Below are positions 37,278 to 45,019 of a DNA stretch of 53,874 bases, in pieces. Below the pieces are notes generated by a model. The model had not been told where the DNA came from. It saw nothing but the letters and a program-made list of their open reading frames with translations, and did not search any database. A program made the translations under genes and the position numbers. Position 1 is the first letter of the stretch; the number at the start of each line of letters is the position of its first letter. The DNA is from a virus, in IMG/VR virus record IMGVR_UViG_3300031787_000162, positions 1 through 53,874 of that record. One strand, 5' to 3'.

Positions 37278-37979
37278 ATGAGTACACCATGTCCATCTGG
37301 AATTTTTCCACAAATATTTCCGAATTATAGATATTTTAACCAACCTATAGAATTAGTACCAGGGTGGGATCAAGAACGAAACCAAGTTGTAGGACATGCT
37401 AAAAATTCTGGTTTACAGTGGATTGGAATTGATCAATGTATGCCAGTAGTTACCTGTTTAACTCTTGAGCCTGTAGGATTAATAGCAGAACGCAAAACAA
37501 TACCAATTTTTTCAGAACTTAATACTACAGATTGTACTATAGATACGACAGATTGTAGTTGTTGTGAATGGAATGGTATTGGAAACATATTTTTCGATAT
37601 CATATGTAATGGCCAAAAGATTTGGAAATCTATCCCCATTACTTGGACTAAGATATCTAATTATAAATGGATATATAATGGACAAGTACCAGGATGCATT
37701 AATGAAAATTTAAATTGGCAGATAACATGTAATTCAGATTTACCAGCTACTAATTGTTCATCTAAGTGGCAATCTACTGTATTCAATTTTCCATGTAGAA
37801 TTGGTCCATTTAATCCTATTATGATTACTTCATCAAATATTAATACATTTGGATTTCCACCAGAAATTATCCAGTCTATTCAATCTTTACCATATTGGCC
37901 AAATGCTTGTGCGTGTGACACGCCAGCAATATGGTATGTTAATGCACAATTAGTTCCTAATTGTGGATGTTGTCCATAA
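37278..37979 (+). CDS. Tail-tip paralogue B, Cys-rich (233 aa)
   Basis: The first 90 residues match paralogue A closely. The other 140 residues are a unique Cys-rich, Trp-rich domain (CSCCEWNGIGNIFFDIICNG, PNACACDTPAIWYVNAQL, ending NCGCCP). It may be disulfide or metal stabilised and exposed, as expected for a receptor-binding or tip domain. It is the last gene of the virion block, and converges with minus-strand genes 26 bases away. I see no convincing terminator there. No known family is recognised. Confidence 0.55.
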   Translation: MSTPCPSGIFPQIFPNYRYFNQPIELVPGWDQERNQVVGHAKNSGLQWIGIDQCMPVVTCLTLEPVGLIAERKTIPIFSELNTTDCTIDTTDCSCCEWNGIGNIFFDIICNGQKIWKSIPITWTKISNYKWIYNGQVPGCINENLNWQITCNSDLPATNCSSKWQSTVFNFPCRIGPFNPIMITSSNINTFGFPPEIIQSIQSLPYWPNACACDTPAIWYVNAQLVPNCGCCP

Positions 37980-38005
37980 GAATAATAATTATATTTTTAA
38001 ATTAA

Positions 38006-38329
38006 TTATTTACTATCTTTAGTCCACTTATGCCAACCTTTATTGGATAAATAATTACCTTCATCATCTTTTCGTTTAGGGAATAGAGTTCCACCTTTTT
38101 TATGTTGTCCAAAAGCTAATACGGCTCCACAATCGGAACAGCGTAATTCATAATAATCATTACCATCAACATTACGCACAACAAAACGCAGATTGGTCTT
38201 ATTACAAAGACCACACTTTTCCTCAGCAAAAATTTCTTGAATTAGAGCTAATTCTTTAAATATTTCTTTTTGACCAGCACCTTCAAGTTCAAACTCTAAT
38301 TTATCTCCAACCTTATATTTGACTTTCAT
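38006..38329 (-). CDS. Zinc-ribbon protein paired with the annealing protein
   Basis: This 107-residue protein has C39-G-L-C42 and C64-S-D-C67, a zinc ribbon, around VRNVDGNDYYELRC. GQHKKGGTLFPKR and a C-terminal GWHKW are also notable. I chose the ATG at 38329 because GGAG is six bases upstream; an ATG at 38341 would contain that site. It follows the Rad52/ERF-like gene directly. Proteins of this kind beside annealing proteins are common in large phages, but the function is not established. Nucleic acid binding is inferred from the zinc ribbon. Confidence 0.6.
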   Translation of the reverse strand: MKVKYKVGDKLEFELEGAGQKEIFKELALIQEIFAEEKCGLCNKTNLRFVVRNVDGNDYYELRCSDCGAVLAFGQHKKGGTLFPKRKDDEGNYLSNKGWHKWTKDSK

Positions 38330-38331
38330 AT

Positions 38332-39051
38332 TTATCTCCATGAAGCATCATAACCAACTAATTTTGGTGGAATATCACCAATATTTTGTTGATATTTAGA
38401 CAATTCTCTTATGATACTAACTCCAGTATCATGACTTATATTTTTTATATTAGTTGGATCTATAGATAAACCAAGCATTAATTCATTAATATTAATATTA
38501 CTACGTTTAGCTAATACATCAATAAAATTAATTTGCTGATCACTAATTTTGTCCACATTATCACTAGTTGGATCATCTTCAATATTTTTGGCTAATTCTT
38601 CAGCCGCTACTACTTTTCTTAATTTTAGTCCTCGTCTTAATGCTCTACCTTCTGCTCTTGTTTCGGCTACTGCTACAGGATGATTTCTGTATATTTTATC
38701 ACAATTGCCATAATATACATCAGCAGCTCCGCTTACTATTTTCTTCAGGTTTAAATTTACCTTGTCTGACCCTTCAGAATTTAAAACATAGCCTATAGTA
38801 TGCACTACAGTGGCTCTTTTTTCATTATTTGGCTCAGGACTCTGCACAACCTGACTAATAGATTCCACAACTATACAATTAAGAGCTATTTCAAATATTC
38901 TCCTTAGTCCATCCGTAGTTGGATTACCATCAATTTTTTCATCTTCTGATAATAGACCTAAAACATAGTCATTCCATTCCAGACTATTGGTGTCAAACTT
39001 GGCAGTTTTGCTGCTACTGTCATCTGTAGATACTTTATTGTTTTTAGCCAT
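38332..39051 (-). CDS. Putative Rad52/ERF-type single-strand annealing protein
   Basis: This 239-residue protein contains NPTTDGLRRIFE (43-54), ATVVHTIGYVL (80-90), and AETRAEGRALRRGLKLR (129-145). The last resembles the conserved helix of Rad52/ERF-superfamily annealing proteins. The C-terminal ISDQQINFIDVLAKR is like the separate C-terminal domain of phage annealing proteins. It would anneal single strands during recombination and repair of replication intermediates. It lies between a zinc-ribbon gene and a Vsr-like endonuclease gene. The fold call is moderate, as no diagnostic catalytic residue exists. Confidence 0.55.
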   Translation of the reverse strand: MAKNNKVSTDDSSSKTAKFDTNSLEWNDYVLGLLSEDEKIDGNPTTDGLRRIFEIALNCIVVESISQVVQSPEPNNEKRATVVHTIGYVLNSEGSDKVNLNLKKIVSGAADVYYGNCDKIYRNHPVAVAETRAEGRALRRGLKLRKVVAAEELAKNIEDDPTSDNVDKISDQQINFIDVLAKRSNININELMLGLSIDPTNIKNISHDTGVSIIRELSKYQQNIGDIPPKLVGYDASWR

Positions 39052-39053
39052 TT

Positions 39054-39848
39054 TTAATCCTCTATTGTTAGAATATTATTTGTAAGTTTATTATTTTTAA
39101 TATTTTCGATATGTTCTTTTAATTTAGAATAAATGATCTGTGATCTACTTTTAGAAAAGTCTTTTGTTTGTTTTATTCTAATTAATTTTAAACCTTTTCC
39201 TATTAATAGTCCTTCTTTTTTTTGATCATAAGACTGATTACGTTTTAACGCATCTTCACCCCATACAGGCAAAAAATGAGAAGGTCCATCTACTTCGATA
39301 GCTAAATTTATACTAGGTATAAAAAGGTCGATTTGCAACTTTGTATTTGATAAAATTTGCTCCTGATGAAAGTTTACAGTATACCCATCAGCTAATAGAT
39401 TATGTAATAGAAATTTCTCTAATTTAGATCCCACTTTACTGCTATGTCTGACTGCATTAGTGGCTTTATTATGCATATTTTTCTTTTGATCATCAGATAG
39501 ATTCTCCCAATTATTTTTAGCAATTAATTTTCTCTGTGTGAGTTCATTATCTGATAAACGTTCCCAAGCCTGAAGAACTCCTAAACCAATTTTTGTTTTA
39601 GTTGTATCATCTCTGATTTTACCCTTAGTTGGATGACAATGTTTGCCGCTATTTAGTGCATTTTTTTGTGCTGAACTTTTATCTCTAATATTGATTTTAA
39701 ATTTTATAGCATCTCTTCTTACTTTATTTGAATAAGTACCAACCATATCTGCGATATCTTTAAAACTTTTTTTATCTTGTTCGTATAATTTTTCAATTAA
39801 ATGACGCTTTTCATTATCTGACAGCTGATCATACTTTTTGATATTCAT
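39054..39848 (-). CDS. Vsr-like (PD-(D/E)XK) endonuclease, possible homing enzyme
   Basis: This 264-residue protein has an N-terminal helix-turn-helix (SFKDIADMVGTYSNKVRRD). A NUMOD3-like phrase follows, HPTKGKIRDDTTKTKIG (about 72-88), and then a nuclease domain with LQIDLFIPSINLAIEVDG (about 169-186) and KLIRIKQ. Asp and Glu around the IEVDG strand fit a Vsr or DUF559-type active site. Vsr-like free-standing homing endonucleases are known in large phages. It overlaps the 122-residue gene by 20 bases. Homing is a guess; a nicking or repair role is possible. Confidence 0.6.
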   Translation of the reverse strand: MNIKKYDQLSDNEKRHLIEKLYEQDKKSFKDIADMVGTYSNKVRRDAIKFKINIRDKSSAQKNALNSGKHCHPTKGKIRDDTTKTKIGLGVLQAWERLSDNELTQRKLIAKNNWENLSDDQKKNMHNKATNAVRHSSKVGSKLEKFLLHNLLADGYTVNFHQEQILSNTKLQIDLFIPSINLAIEVDGPSHFLPVWGEDALKRNQSYDQKKEGLLIGKGLKLIRIKQTKDFSKSRSQIIYSKLKEHIENIKNNKLTNNILTIED

Positions 39849-40197
39849 AATAGTTCTCTTTTAAAAAGTTTTCTAAATCATCATCTAGGTCTATATATTT
39901 ATATCTATTATCTGTTGGCATATGAACAAGTTTATTATATACAATACAAAAATTGTGATTTTTAAAATTTACAATATAATCTATATGATCAAAATCAGTT
40001 AAAATTATTTGCTTATAAAAATGTTGATTGATATAAGACGAATGAAATATTGGAATATCTGCAAATTCAATATTGTATGTATCACAAAATATTATAGGTT
40101 GATATGCCTGATTTTTGGCAATTACACTTTTAAATTTAATAAATGATGGTGTGGTTAAATCTGTGAATTCTTTTTGAAAATAAGCTATTTGATACAT
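39829..40197 (-). CDS. Small Rossmann-like glycan cassette protein (122 aa)
   Basis: I do not recognise a named family. This 122-residue protein alternates strands and helices (FKSVIAKNQAYQPIIFCDT, IPIFHSSYIN, QIILTDFDHIDYIV, FCIVYNKL). By eye this is like the N-terminal half of GT-B glycosyltransferases, with the second half absent. It overlaps the nucleotidyltransferase gene by 13 bases and the endonuclease gene by 20. A glycan-related role is inferred from the cassette. Confidence 0.45.
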   Translation of the reverse strand: MYQIAYFQKEFTDLTTPSFIKFKSVIAKNQAYQPIIFCDTYNIEFADIPIFHSSYINQHFYKQIILTDFDHIDYIVNFKNHNFCIVYNKLVHMPTDNRYKYIDLDDDLENFLKENYYEYQKV

Positions 40198-40880
40198 AAT
40201 TTTTCTCTAATGGCCTGAATACTATTTGCGTTGTCGATACATGATAATGCTTTTTTTGTAATATTAATTGGTTTAATATTAATGTTTTCTTCAATACATT
40301 TGTTAATAATTTCAAATAAATAATACTGATAAATATTACTATCGCAAACTTTTAAAAATTTATCCATATCTTTATTTGTAATATATAAACAATCAAAAAT
40401 AGTTTTAGGTAAATCATAATAACAATGTATAATACTATTATTGTGTTCTATATATCCAATATTTCCTTTTGAGTCATTATTGACGAGTACAAAAGACGTT
40501 AATAAATTTTGTGTAATAAATTTTTTTACAGAGTTATGTAACACTAATGACGAATTAATAATCAAACAGTTTGGATTTTGTATTAATCGATGAGCGTGCT
40601 TAATACTTGTGCCAATATTTGTATTGCTATCTATAGGATGTTCTATATATTTAATATTATGATTGTATAAATTATGATCTATATATTTTTTAAGTCTTTT
40701 GCCATCAAATCCGCCAACAATAATAATTTCGGGATTATCAAATAATGTATTTAAAAAATCGATCTGATAATCAACTAGATGATATTTTTTATTGATCTTT
40801 ATTAAGTATTTGTTACCTAATGATTTAATTTTTTTATCTGGTAATGCATTTAAAATAATAATTGAATATTTATTGTTCAT
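40185..40880 (-). CDS. Sugar nucleotidyltransferase-like protein
   Basis: This 231-residue protein has a degenerate nucleotidyltransferase N-terminus: IIILNALPDKKIKSLGNKYLIKI, in which the usual Gly-rich loop is replaced but the GNKYLIKI strand remains. It is followed by YQIDFLNTLFDNPEIIIVGG and NTNIGTSIKHAH. This matches the plan of phage NTP-transferase proteins that activate sugars or phosphoryl headgroups. The loss of the Gly-rich loop raises doubt about activity. It overlaps both neighbours, by 11 and 13 bases. Confidence 0.55.
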   Translation of the reverse strand: MNNKYSIIILNALPDKKIKSLGNKYLIKINKKYHLVDYQIDFLNTLFDNPEIIIVGGFDGKRLKKYIDHNLYNHNIKYIEHPIDSNTNIGTSIKHAHRLIQNPNCLIINSSLVLHNSVKKFITQNLLTSFVLVNNDSKGNIGYIEHNNSIIHCYYDLPKTIFDCLYITNKDMDKFLKVCDSNIYQYYLFEIINKCIEENINIKPINITKKALSCIDNANSIQAIREKLCIK

Positions 40881-41295
40881 TTTTTTGAGCTACTATAAAA
40901 TATTCAAACACATTTATATATCTTTTATTAAGAATAGTAAAATTATGTTTTAATAATAATTGTTCTATATCATACATATTATGAATAGACTTTTTGTGTG
41001 GATAAAGAATAATTTTAGCCATAGTTTCATCCACAGTACCATTTGCGACACCAATCATTAGTTGTAACAAATCTGTTGATTGAACTTGTATCTGACCCTT
41101 TGGAGCTAATTTGTTGGATATTTTATTTATAATTTTATTACATTCATCATCTATATGATAATCTAATACATCAGTAATCATTAAATATTCTATTGTATTA
41201 TCGGCATATTGATATATATGATCTAAATTTTCATATTTAATGCCAACAGGTAAATTATCTGGATAAAAAATATGTGTATAGATTATATCTGTCAT
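40870..41295 (-). CDS. Methyltransferase-like protein lacking SAM motif I (141 aa)
   Basis: This 141-residue protein contains LDHIYQYADNTIEYLMITDVLDY, then IINKISNKLAPKGQIQVQ, as in the second half of class I SAM-dependent methyltransferases. The Gly-rich SAM loop (motif I) that should come first is missing. It may be a pseudo-enzyme, may work with a partner, or may be a fragment. It overlaps the nucleotidyltransferase gene by 11 bases and the upstream gene by ATGA. The family call is moderate. Confidence 0.5.
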   Translation of the reverse strand: MTDIIYTHIFYPDNLPVGIKYENLDHIYQYADNTIEYLMITDVLDYHIDDECNKIINKISNKLAPKGQIQVQSTDLLQLMIGVANGTVDETMAKIILYPHKKSIHNMYDIEQLLLKHNFTILNKRYINVFEYFIVAQKNEQ

Positions 41296-41759
41296 AGTTG
41301 AAATACTTTCTTACTGGTTTGAAATAATAGTTCTTTCCATAGTGCAATATTTTCATTACTATTTATGTCATATGACAATACTTTATCATGAATAGAATGC
41401 CAAGACTTATATATAGACATATTAGTAGCAATTTTAAATAAACATGGTAAATTATCTATAAATTTTATTTTATCATTATCTAATAAATCAGTTTTAGCAT
41501 AATGGTCAACTGTAATAATTGGTATATGATATCTAATAGATAATTCTCTACATATATCATAATGAGTAATTTTATTATTACAAATAATGAGATTTGGATG
41601 ATAATTACCATAATACAAATTATCATATAAAATGTATTTATGAGATAGCTTATTTAAAAAGTCTAAAAATGCTTTTGGTTCTTGTCCAAGAAGCACTATG
41701 TTTAATATTGAATTTTGAGTAAGTAACTCTCGGTCCAGTATAGATTGTGTCATATTCAT
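41292..41759 (-). CDS. Half-glycosyltransferase-like protein (155 aa)
   Basis: This 155-residue protein has a Rossmann-like pattern: NIVLLGQEPKAFLDFL, LIICNNKITHYDI, IPIITVDH. It ends with a Trp-containing helix (LWKELLFQTSKKVF). That is the plan of a GT-B glycosyltransferase N-terminal domain without the nucleotide-sugar-binding C-terminal half. It overlaps both neighbours by ATGA. It may pair with another half in the cassette. No named family is recognised. Confidence 0.45.
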   Translation of the reverse strand: MNMTQSILDRELLTQNSILNIVLLGQEPKAFLDFLNKLSHKYILYDNLYYGNYHPNLIICNNKITHYDICRELSIRYHIPIITVDHYAKTDLLDNDKIKFIDNLPCLFKIATNMSIYKSWHSIHDKVLSYDINSNENIALWKELLFQTSKKVFQL

Positions 41760-42865
41760 ATTAATATATGATCCTTAATACTATTCATATCGAATATTTG
41801 TTTCTGATAATTATTAATTAATTGCTCTTTATTATCTTTTGACATATTATATGCTGATCTCATTTGAGATTGTAATGATATAATATTAGGTTCGTTCCAT
41901 TCTTCATATATGGTAAATATATTTTTATTTAAAATAGAATTTGACATATAAACACTAGAATTAATACTATCTACCATAAGAGCATTGGAACTATTTAAAT
42001 ATGTTGAGGATCCAATATTTTTTGTTGTAATAATTAATTTATTTGCGAGCATAGCTTCAATAGCACATGACCCCATACCGTCAGCTTTACAAGCATTAAC
42101 ATAGCAATCTCCATCTTTGTGGAGTCTTATTATATCTTGATCTGACAAACGACCAACAACGTAATCAATATCACAATATTGTGGTTTCCTCAAAGCTACT
42201 TTAATTTCATTAATATCATATTTTATTGATTCTTGTAATTCTTCTGGTTTTTTATCATAGTCATCTGTCTTAATAAAAAGTCTTACATTATCCTGTCTAT
42301 TAAACTCTAACAAATAAGCTAATATGATACCTTTAATATTTTTTTTATCCGTATATTGTCCAATAGTATAAAAGATAAAAGGATTTGTTTCTTTTTTATC
42401 TACAAAAAATGGACTATAAGATTGTTCATAGGCTCCAATATTGTATGGTTCTGGCAATAATCTGATTGGTTTAGTAACACCAGCATCATATGCTGAATGT
42501 AATGCATTAGTGGAATTAACAAGTATTTCATCCATCAGATTTAATTTTGATGACCAGCCAGATCTATTTATAGATCTTGTTTCAATTTCAACTATACCAA
42601 TATTTTTACCAAATCTTTTGTCATATACATAATATTCTGGATACCCATACTGAATAACAAAATCATAATAATTATAATATGCATTTTCATAAGGTTCAAA
42701 TGTTTTCAAGTCGAGTGGATTTTGAATATGACTATTAGTAAAGAATAAAGGCTTGATAGATAGATTAATATCAGATTTAGTAGCTAAACAATTAATATAT
42801 CTTCTGGAGGCATATCCTAAACCATTACTATCTCTATATGGACCTATAAATAATATGTTTTTCAT
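41756..42865 (-). CDS. GT-B glycosyltransferase (GT4-like, 369 aa)
   Basis: This 369-residue protein starts with NILFIGPYRDSNGLGYASRR, the glycine-containing acceptor-domain loop of GT4 enzymes. It later has FIFYTIGQYTDKKNIKGIILAY and the GT4 signature region DGMGSCAIEAMLANKLIITT, with the E-x7-E-like acidic residues for the donor. It should transfer a sugar from a nucleotide-sugar. It overlaps both neighbours by ATGA. Target and sugar are unknown. Confidence 0.8.
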   Translation of the reverse strand: MKNILFIGPYRDSNGLGYASRRYINCLATKSDINLSIKPLFFTNSHIQNPLDLKTFEPYENAYYNYYDFVIQYGYPEYYVYDKRFGKNIGIVEIETRSINRSGWSSKLNLMDEILVNSTNALHSAYDAGVTKPIRLLPEPYNIGAYEQSYSPFFVDKKETNPFIFYTIGQYTDKKNIKGIILAYLLEFNRQDNVRLFIKTDDYDKKPEELQESIKYDINEIKVALRKPQYCDIDYVVGRLSDQDIIRLHKDGDCYVNACKADGMGSCAIEAMLANKLIITTKNIGSSTYLNSSNALMVDSINSSVYMSNSILNKNIFTIYEEWNEPNIISLQSQMRSAYNMSKDNKEQLINNYQKQIFDMNSIKDHILI

Positions 42866-44508
42866 TTTTTACTATATTCAAAAAAAGATATGAGTTTGGG
42901 TAAGGATTGATAATTATTACTAATTCTCATCATTTCTATTGCGTGTTTATTATTTGCATATACTTCTAATAATTTAATTGCATCTTGTCTTTTAAATTGA
43001 TATACTTGTTGACCATTTACAATAGTTTCATCATCTAAAGAACGTATTAAATCCTCAATAAATGTTGTAGATTTTAATTTTTTATCTTTAATTATATTAT
43101 CGACAATATCATATATAAAATCTCTATTATTTTTAATATTCATTACAGAGTGTTTTAAATTAATATCAAGCATTGGAGCATTCCATGCTCTTTTAGCATT
43201 AATATTAATATTATCAAATATTTCTTCATATACTTTAGCCGTAAAATCCCAGCTATATTTAGTTAATAATTTTTGTCTAGTATTTTTACCAATTGTATTT
43301 AATTGTGTTAATGGCATGTTGATTAAATTATTCAACACATCAAAACATTGTTCATTATCTGGATAACACCTATCAGCATTAGTTTCTTGTTCTCTAAATA
43401 TTCTCTTAACTGGTATTAGTTTGGCTTCAACATTACGACCAACCTCGCCCATTGCTCCATACTCTACGGTTACTACAGGTATTCCAGCTGATGCAGCTTC
43501 AACAGGAGGGATACCAAATCCTTCGCAAATAGCATATTGTACATAAATATCAAATAGATTATATATTTGATTTAATTCAGTATCGCTTAATCCATTGTTC
43601 GGATTCCATAAGTAATTACGCTTTACATTACATTTATGACATAGTTTTTTAGGACCTTTATATGTTGAGCAAGAAACATGATTACATGCTTTACATTTGT
43701 AGGTAAATATAATATTATTAGCAATATTATGTTCTAGTAATAATGCAGGAATATCCCAGCATAAAGCATCTGGAAAAGATGTATGAAGATAGAGTAATAA
43801 TTTTTTATTTTTATTTTTATTTACCAGTTCGCTAAAAATTTTAATTAAATCGGGTATTAGTTTTCTTTTTTGATTTCTCATAACAGTACCTATAATTATA
43901 GAGTCTGTTGGTAAATCAAATTGATTTTTATGAAATTTTTTATTAAAACCCAGAGGCTTAAAAGTATTTGTATCTACAGCATCACTAGCTACAGGTCCAA
44001 TATTATTTTGATTATAATAATATTTTTGTATTAAGTTTTGTTTTGCCCATTCTGTGTGAAACAATACTAGATCAGCATTTTTCAATGTATTAATACTATC
44101 TATTTTTTGAGGATCAGAATCATATGTTGGATTAATAATCCAATGATAATAATCTCTCAGTGGTGATACTTCTTCAAAAGTATAATTCCAAAAATCCCTA
44201 ACATCAAATACGATATGTGGCTTAAAATCTAACAAAGCAAATTCAAATCTCCATTGTCCATATTGATTGGTTGGACTAGAGATATACTCAGCATACAAAG
44301 GGTCTTGCTGAGCAACAGCAACAGGATATACTTTCCATTTTTCAGTTTTTGGTATATTTGGTGTTCTATAGCACGACAATTCTGCTATTTCATACTTATC
44401 GGTATTATATAATCTAGTTAAAATTTCTTTAGTATAATTACCAAATCCAGACTTTATATGACTAGATTCGCCAACCATTAATATTCTTTTTTTAATATGA
44501 TGGGACAT
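42862..44508 (-). CDS. GT-B glycosyltransferase with inserted zinc ribbon (548 aa)
   Basis: This 548-residue protein starts ILMVGESSHIKSGFGNYTKE and has CEGFGIPPVEAASAGIPVVT, the GT4 family nucleotide-sugar site. Between the two domains lies an inserted C-x2-C ... C-x2-C module (CKAC, CHKC; about residues 268-292), probably a zinc ribbon, which is rare in GT4 enzymes. A helical C-terminal extension of about 120 residues follows. The ATG is 15 bases after the stem of the SSB terminator and has no clear Shine-Dalgarno site. It heads the overlapping glycan cassette. Confidence 0.8.
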   Translation of the reverse strand: MSHHIKKRILMVGESSHIKSGFGNYTKEILTRLYNTDKYEIAELSCYRTPNIPKTEKWKVYPVAVAQQDPLYAEYISSPTNQYGQWRFEFALLDFKPHIVFDVRDFWNYTFEEVSPLRDYYHWIINPTYDSDPQKIDSINTLKNADLVLFHTEWAKQNLIQKYYYNQNNIGPVASDAVDTNTFKPLGFNKKFHKNQFDLPTDSIIIGTVMRNQKRKLIPDLIKIFSELVNKNKNKKLLLYLHTSFPDALCWDIPALLLEHNIANNIIFTYKCKACNHVSCSTYKGPKKLCHKCNVKRNYLWNPNNGLSDTELNQIYNLFDIYVQYAICEGFGIPPVEAASAGIPVVTVEYGAMGEVGRNVEAKLIPVKRIFREQETNADRCYPDNEQCFDVLNNLINMPLTQLNTIGKNTRQKLLTKYSWDFTAKVYEEIFDNININAKRAWNAPMLDINLKHSVMNIKNNRDFIYDIVDNIIKDKKLKSTTFIEDLIRSLDDETIVNGQQVYQFKRQDAIKLLEVYANNKHAIEMMRISNNYQSLPKLISFFEYSKK

Positions 44509-44510
44509 AA

Positions 44511-44544
44511 ATTTAAAATAAAACCCCCACGTCTTAGGTGGGGG
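44511..44544 (-). terminator. Rho-independent terminator after SSB
   Basis: On the minus strand CCCCCAC (44538-44544) pairs with GTGGGGG (44524-44530) with a seven-base loop, followed by TTTTATTTTAAAT. It lies 19 bases after the SSB stop. The next gene in the same direction begins two bases past its tail, so cassette expression would need readthrough. Confidence 0.88.
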
Positions 44545-44562
44545 AATTATGATTAGGGTTTA

Positions 44563-44940
44563 TTAGAAAGCAACAACTTCTTGATTATCTTCACTTTTCA
44601 GTTTTCTTTTACTAGATTTATTAATTTTAGCAAAATTATTAACCCTAACTTTCATAGTTGAGTGCTTATGACCATCCTTTTCCCAACTATCATTTCTTAG
44701 TGATCCTTCTACCATAACTAAATCACCCTTTTTTAATGATTCAGATATAGCTTCGGCACCAGTATCCCAAGCCTCACATTGAACAAAAGTGGTGATCTTA
44801 TCCGTTTCTCCATTTTGTTTAGTAAATTCTCTAGATACAGCAACTGTAAAGTTTGCTACTGAAGTTTGTTTACCATTAATATTAATATTTTTTACTTCTG
44901 GATCTCTAGCTAAATTTCCTTTTAAAATCACAAGATTCAT
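44563..44940 (-). CDS. ssb: Single-stranded DNA-binding protein
   Basis: This 125-residue protein is an OB-fold SSB: MNLVILKGNLARDPEVK, TSVANFTVAVSREF, FVQCEAWDTGAEAI, KGDLVMVEGSLRND are standard elements of bacterial SSB. The C-terminal tail is short and ends VVAF, unlike the acidic DDDIPF tip of bacterial SSB, so it may recruit different partners. AAAGGAG lies before the ATG. It has its own consensus promoter, a nearby palindrome and its own terminator, so it may be a single-gene transcription unit at high level. Confidence 0.95.
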   Translation of the reverse strand: MNLVILKGNLARDPEVKNININGKQTSVANFTVAVSREFTKQNGETDKITTFVQCEAWDTGAEAISESLKKGDLVMVEGSLRNDSWEKDGHKHSTMKVRVNNFAKINKSSKRKLKSEDNQEVVAF

Positions 44941-44966
44941 TTAAATTCTCCTTTAGAAAAACCAAT

Positions 44967-44980
44967 TGGTCATTTGACCA
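44967..44980. promoter_or_regulatory. Operator-like palindrome downstream of the SSB promoter
   Basis: TGGTCATTTGACCA is a perfect inverted repeat (6+2+6). It overlaps a second palindrome, CCAATTGG, at 44962-44969. It starts ten bases past the -10 hexamer, overlapping the expected transcript start region or the early leader, where a repressor would block transcription. No dedicated repressor is identified. Confidence 0.45.
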
Positions 44981-44989
44981 TACACACAT

Positions 44990-45017
44990 ATTATAGCTGC
45001 GTCAAGAGTTTTGTCAA
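44990..45017 (-). promoter_or_regulatory. Consensus sigma-70 promoter for SSB
   Basis: On the minus strand TTGACA (45012-45017) and TATAAT (44990-44995) are both perfect and 16 bases apart. The leader to the SSB ATG is about 40-45 bases. This is the strongest promoter I see in the window. Confidence 0.85.
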
Positions 45018-45019
45018 TC

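Noticed and set aside
26703-37979. Diversity-generating retroelement acting on tail-tip genes
   Set aside because: No reverse transcriptase gene and no template/variable repeat pair with adenine-specific differences were seen.
37980-38005. Bidirectional terminator between converging operons
   Set aside because: The 26 bases are AT-rich with no stable stem.
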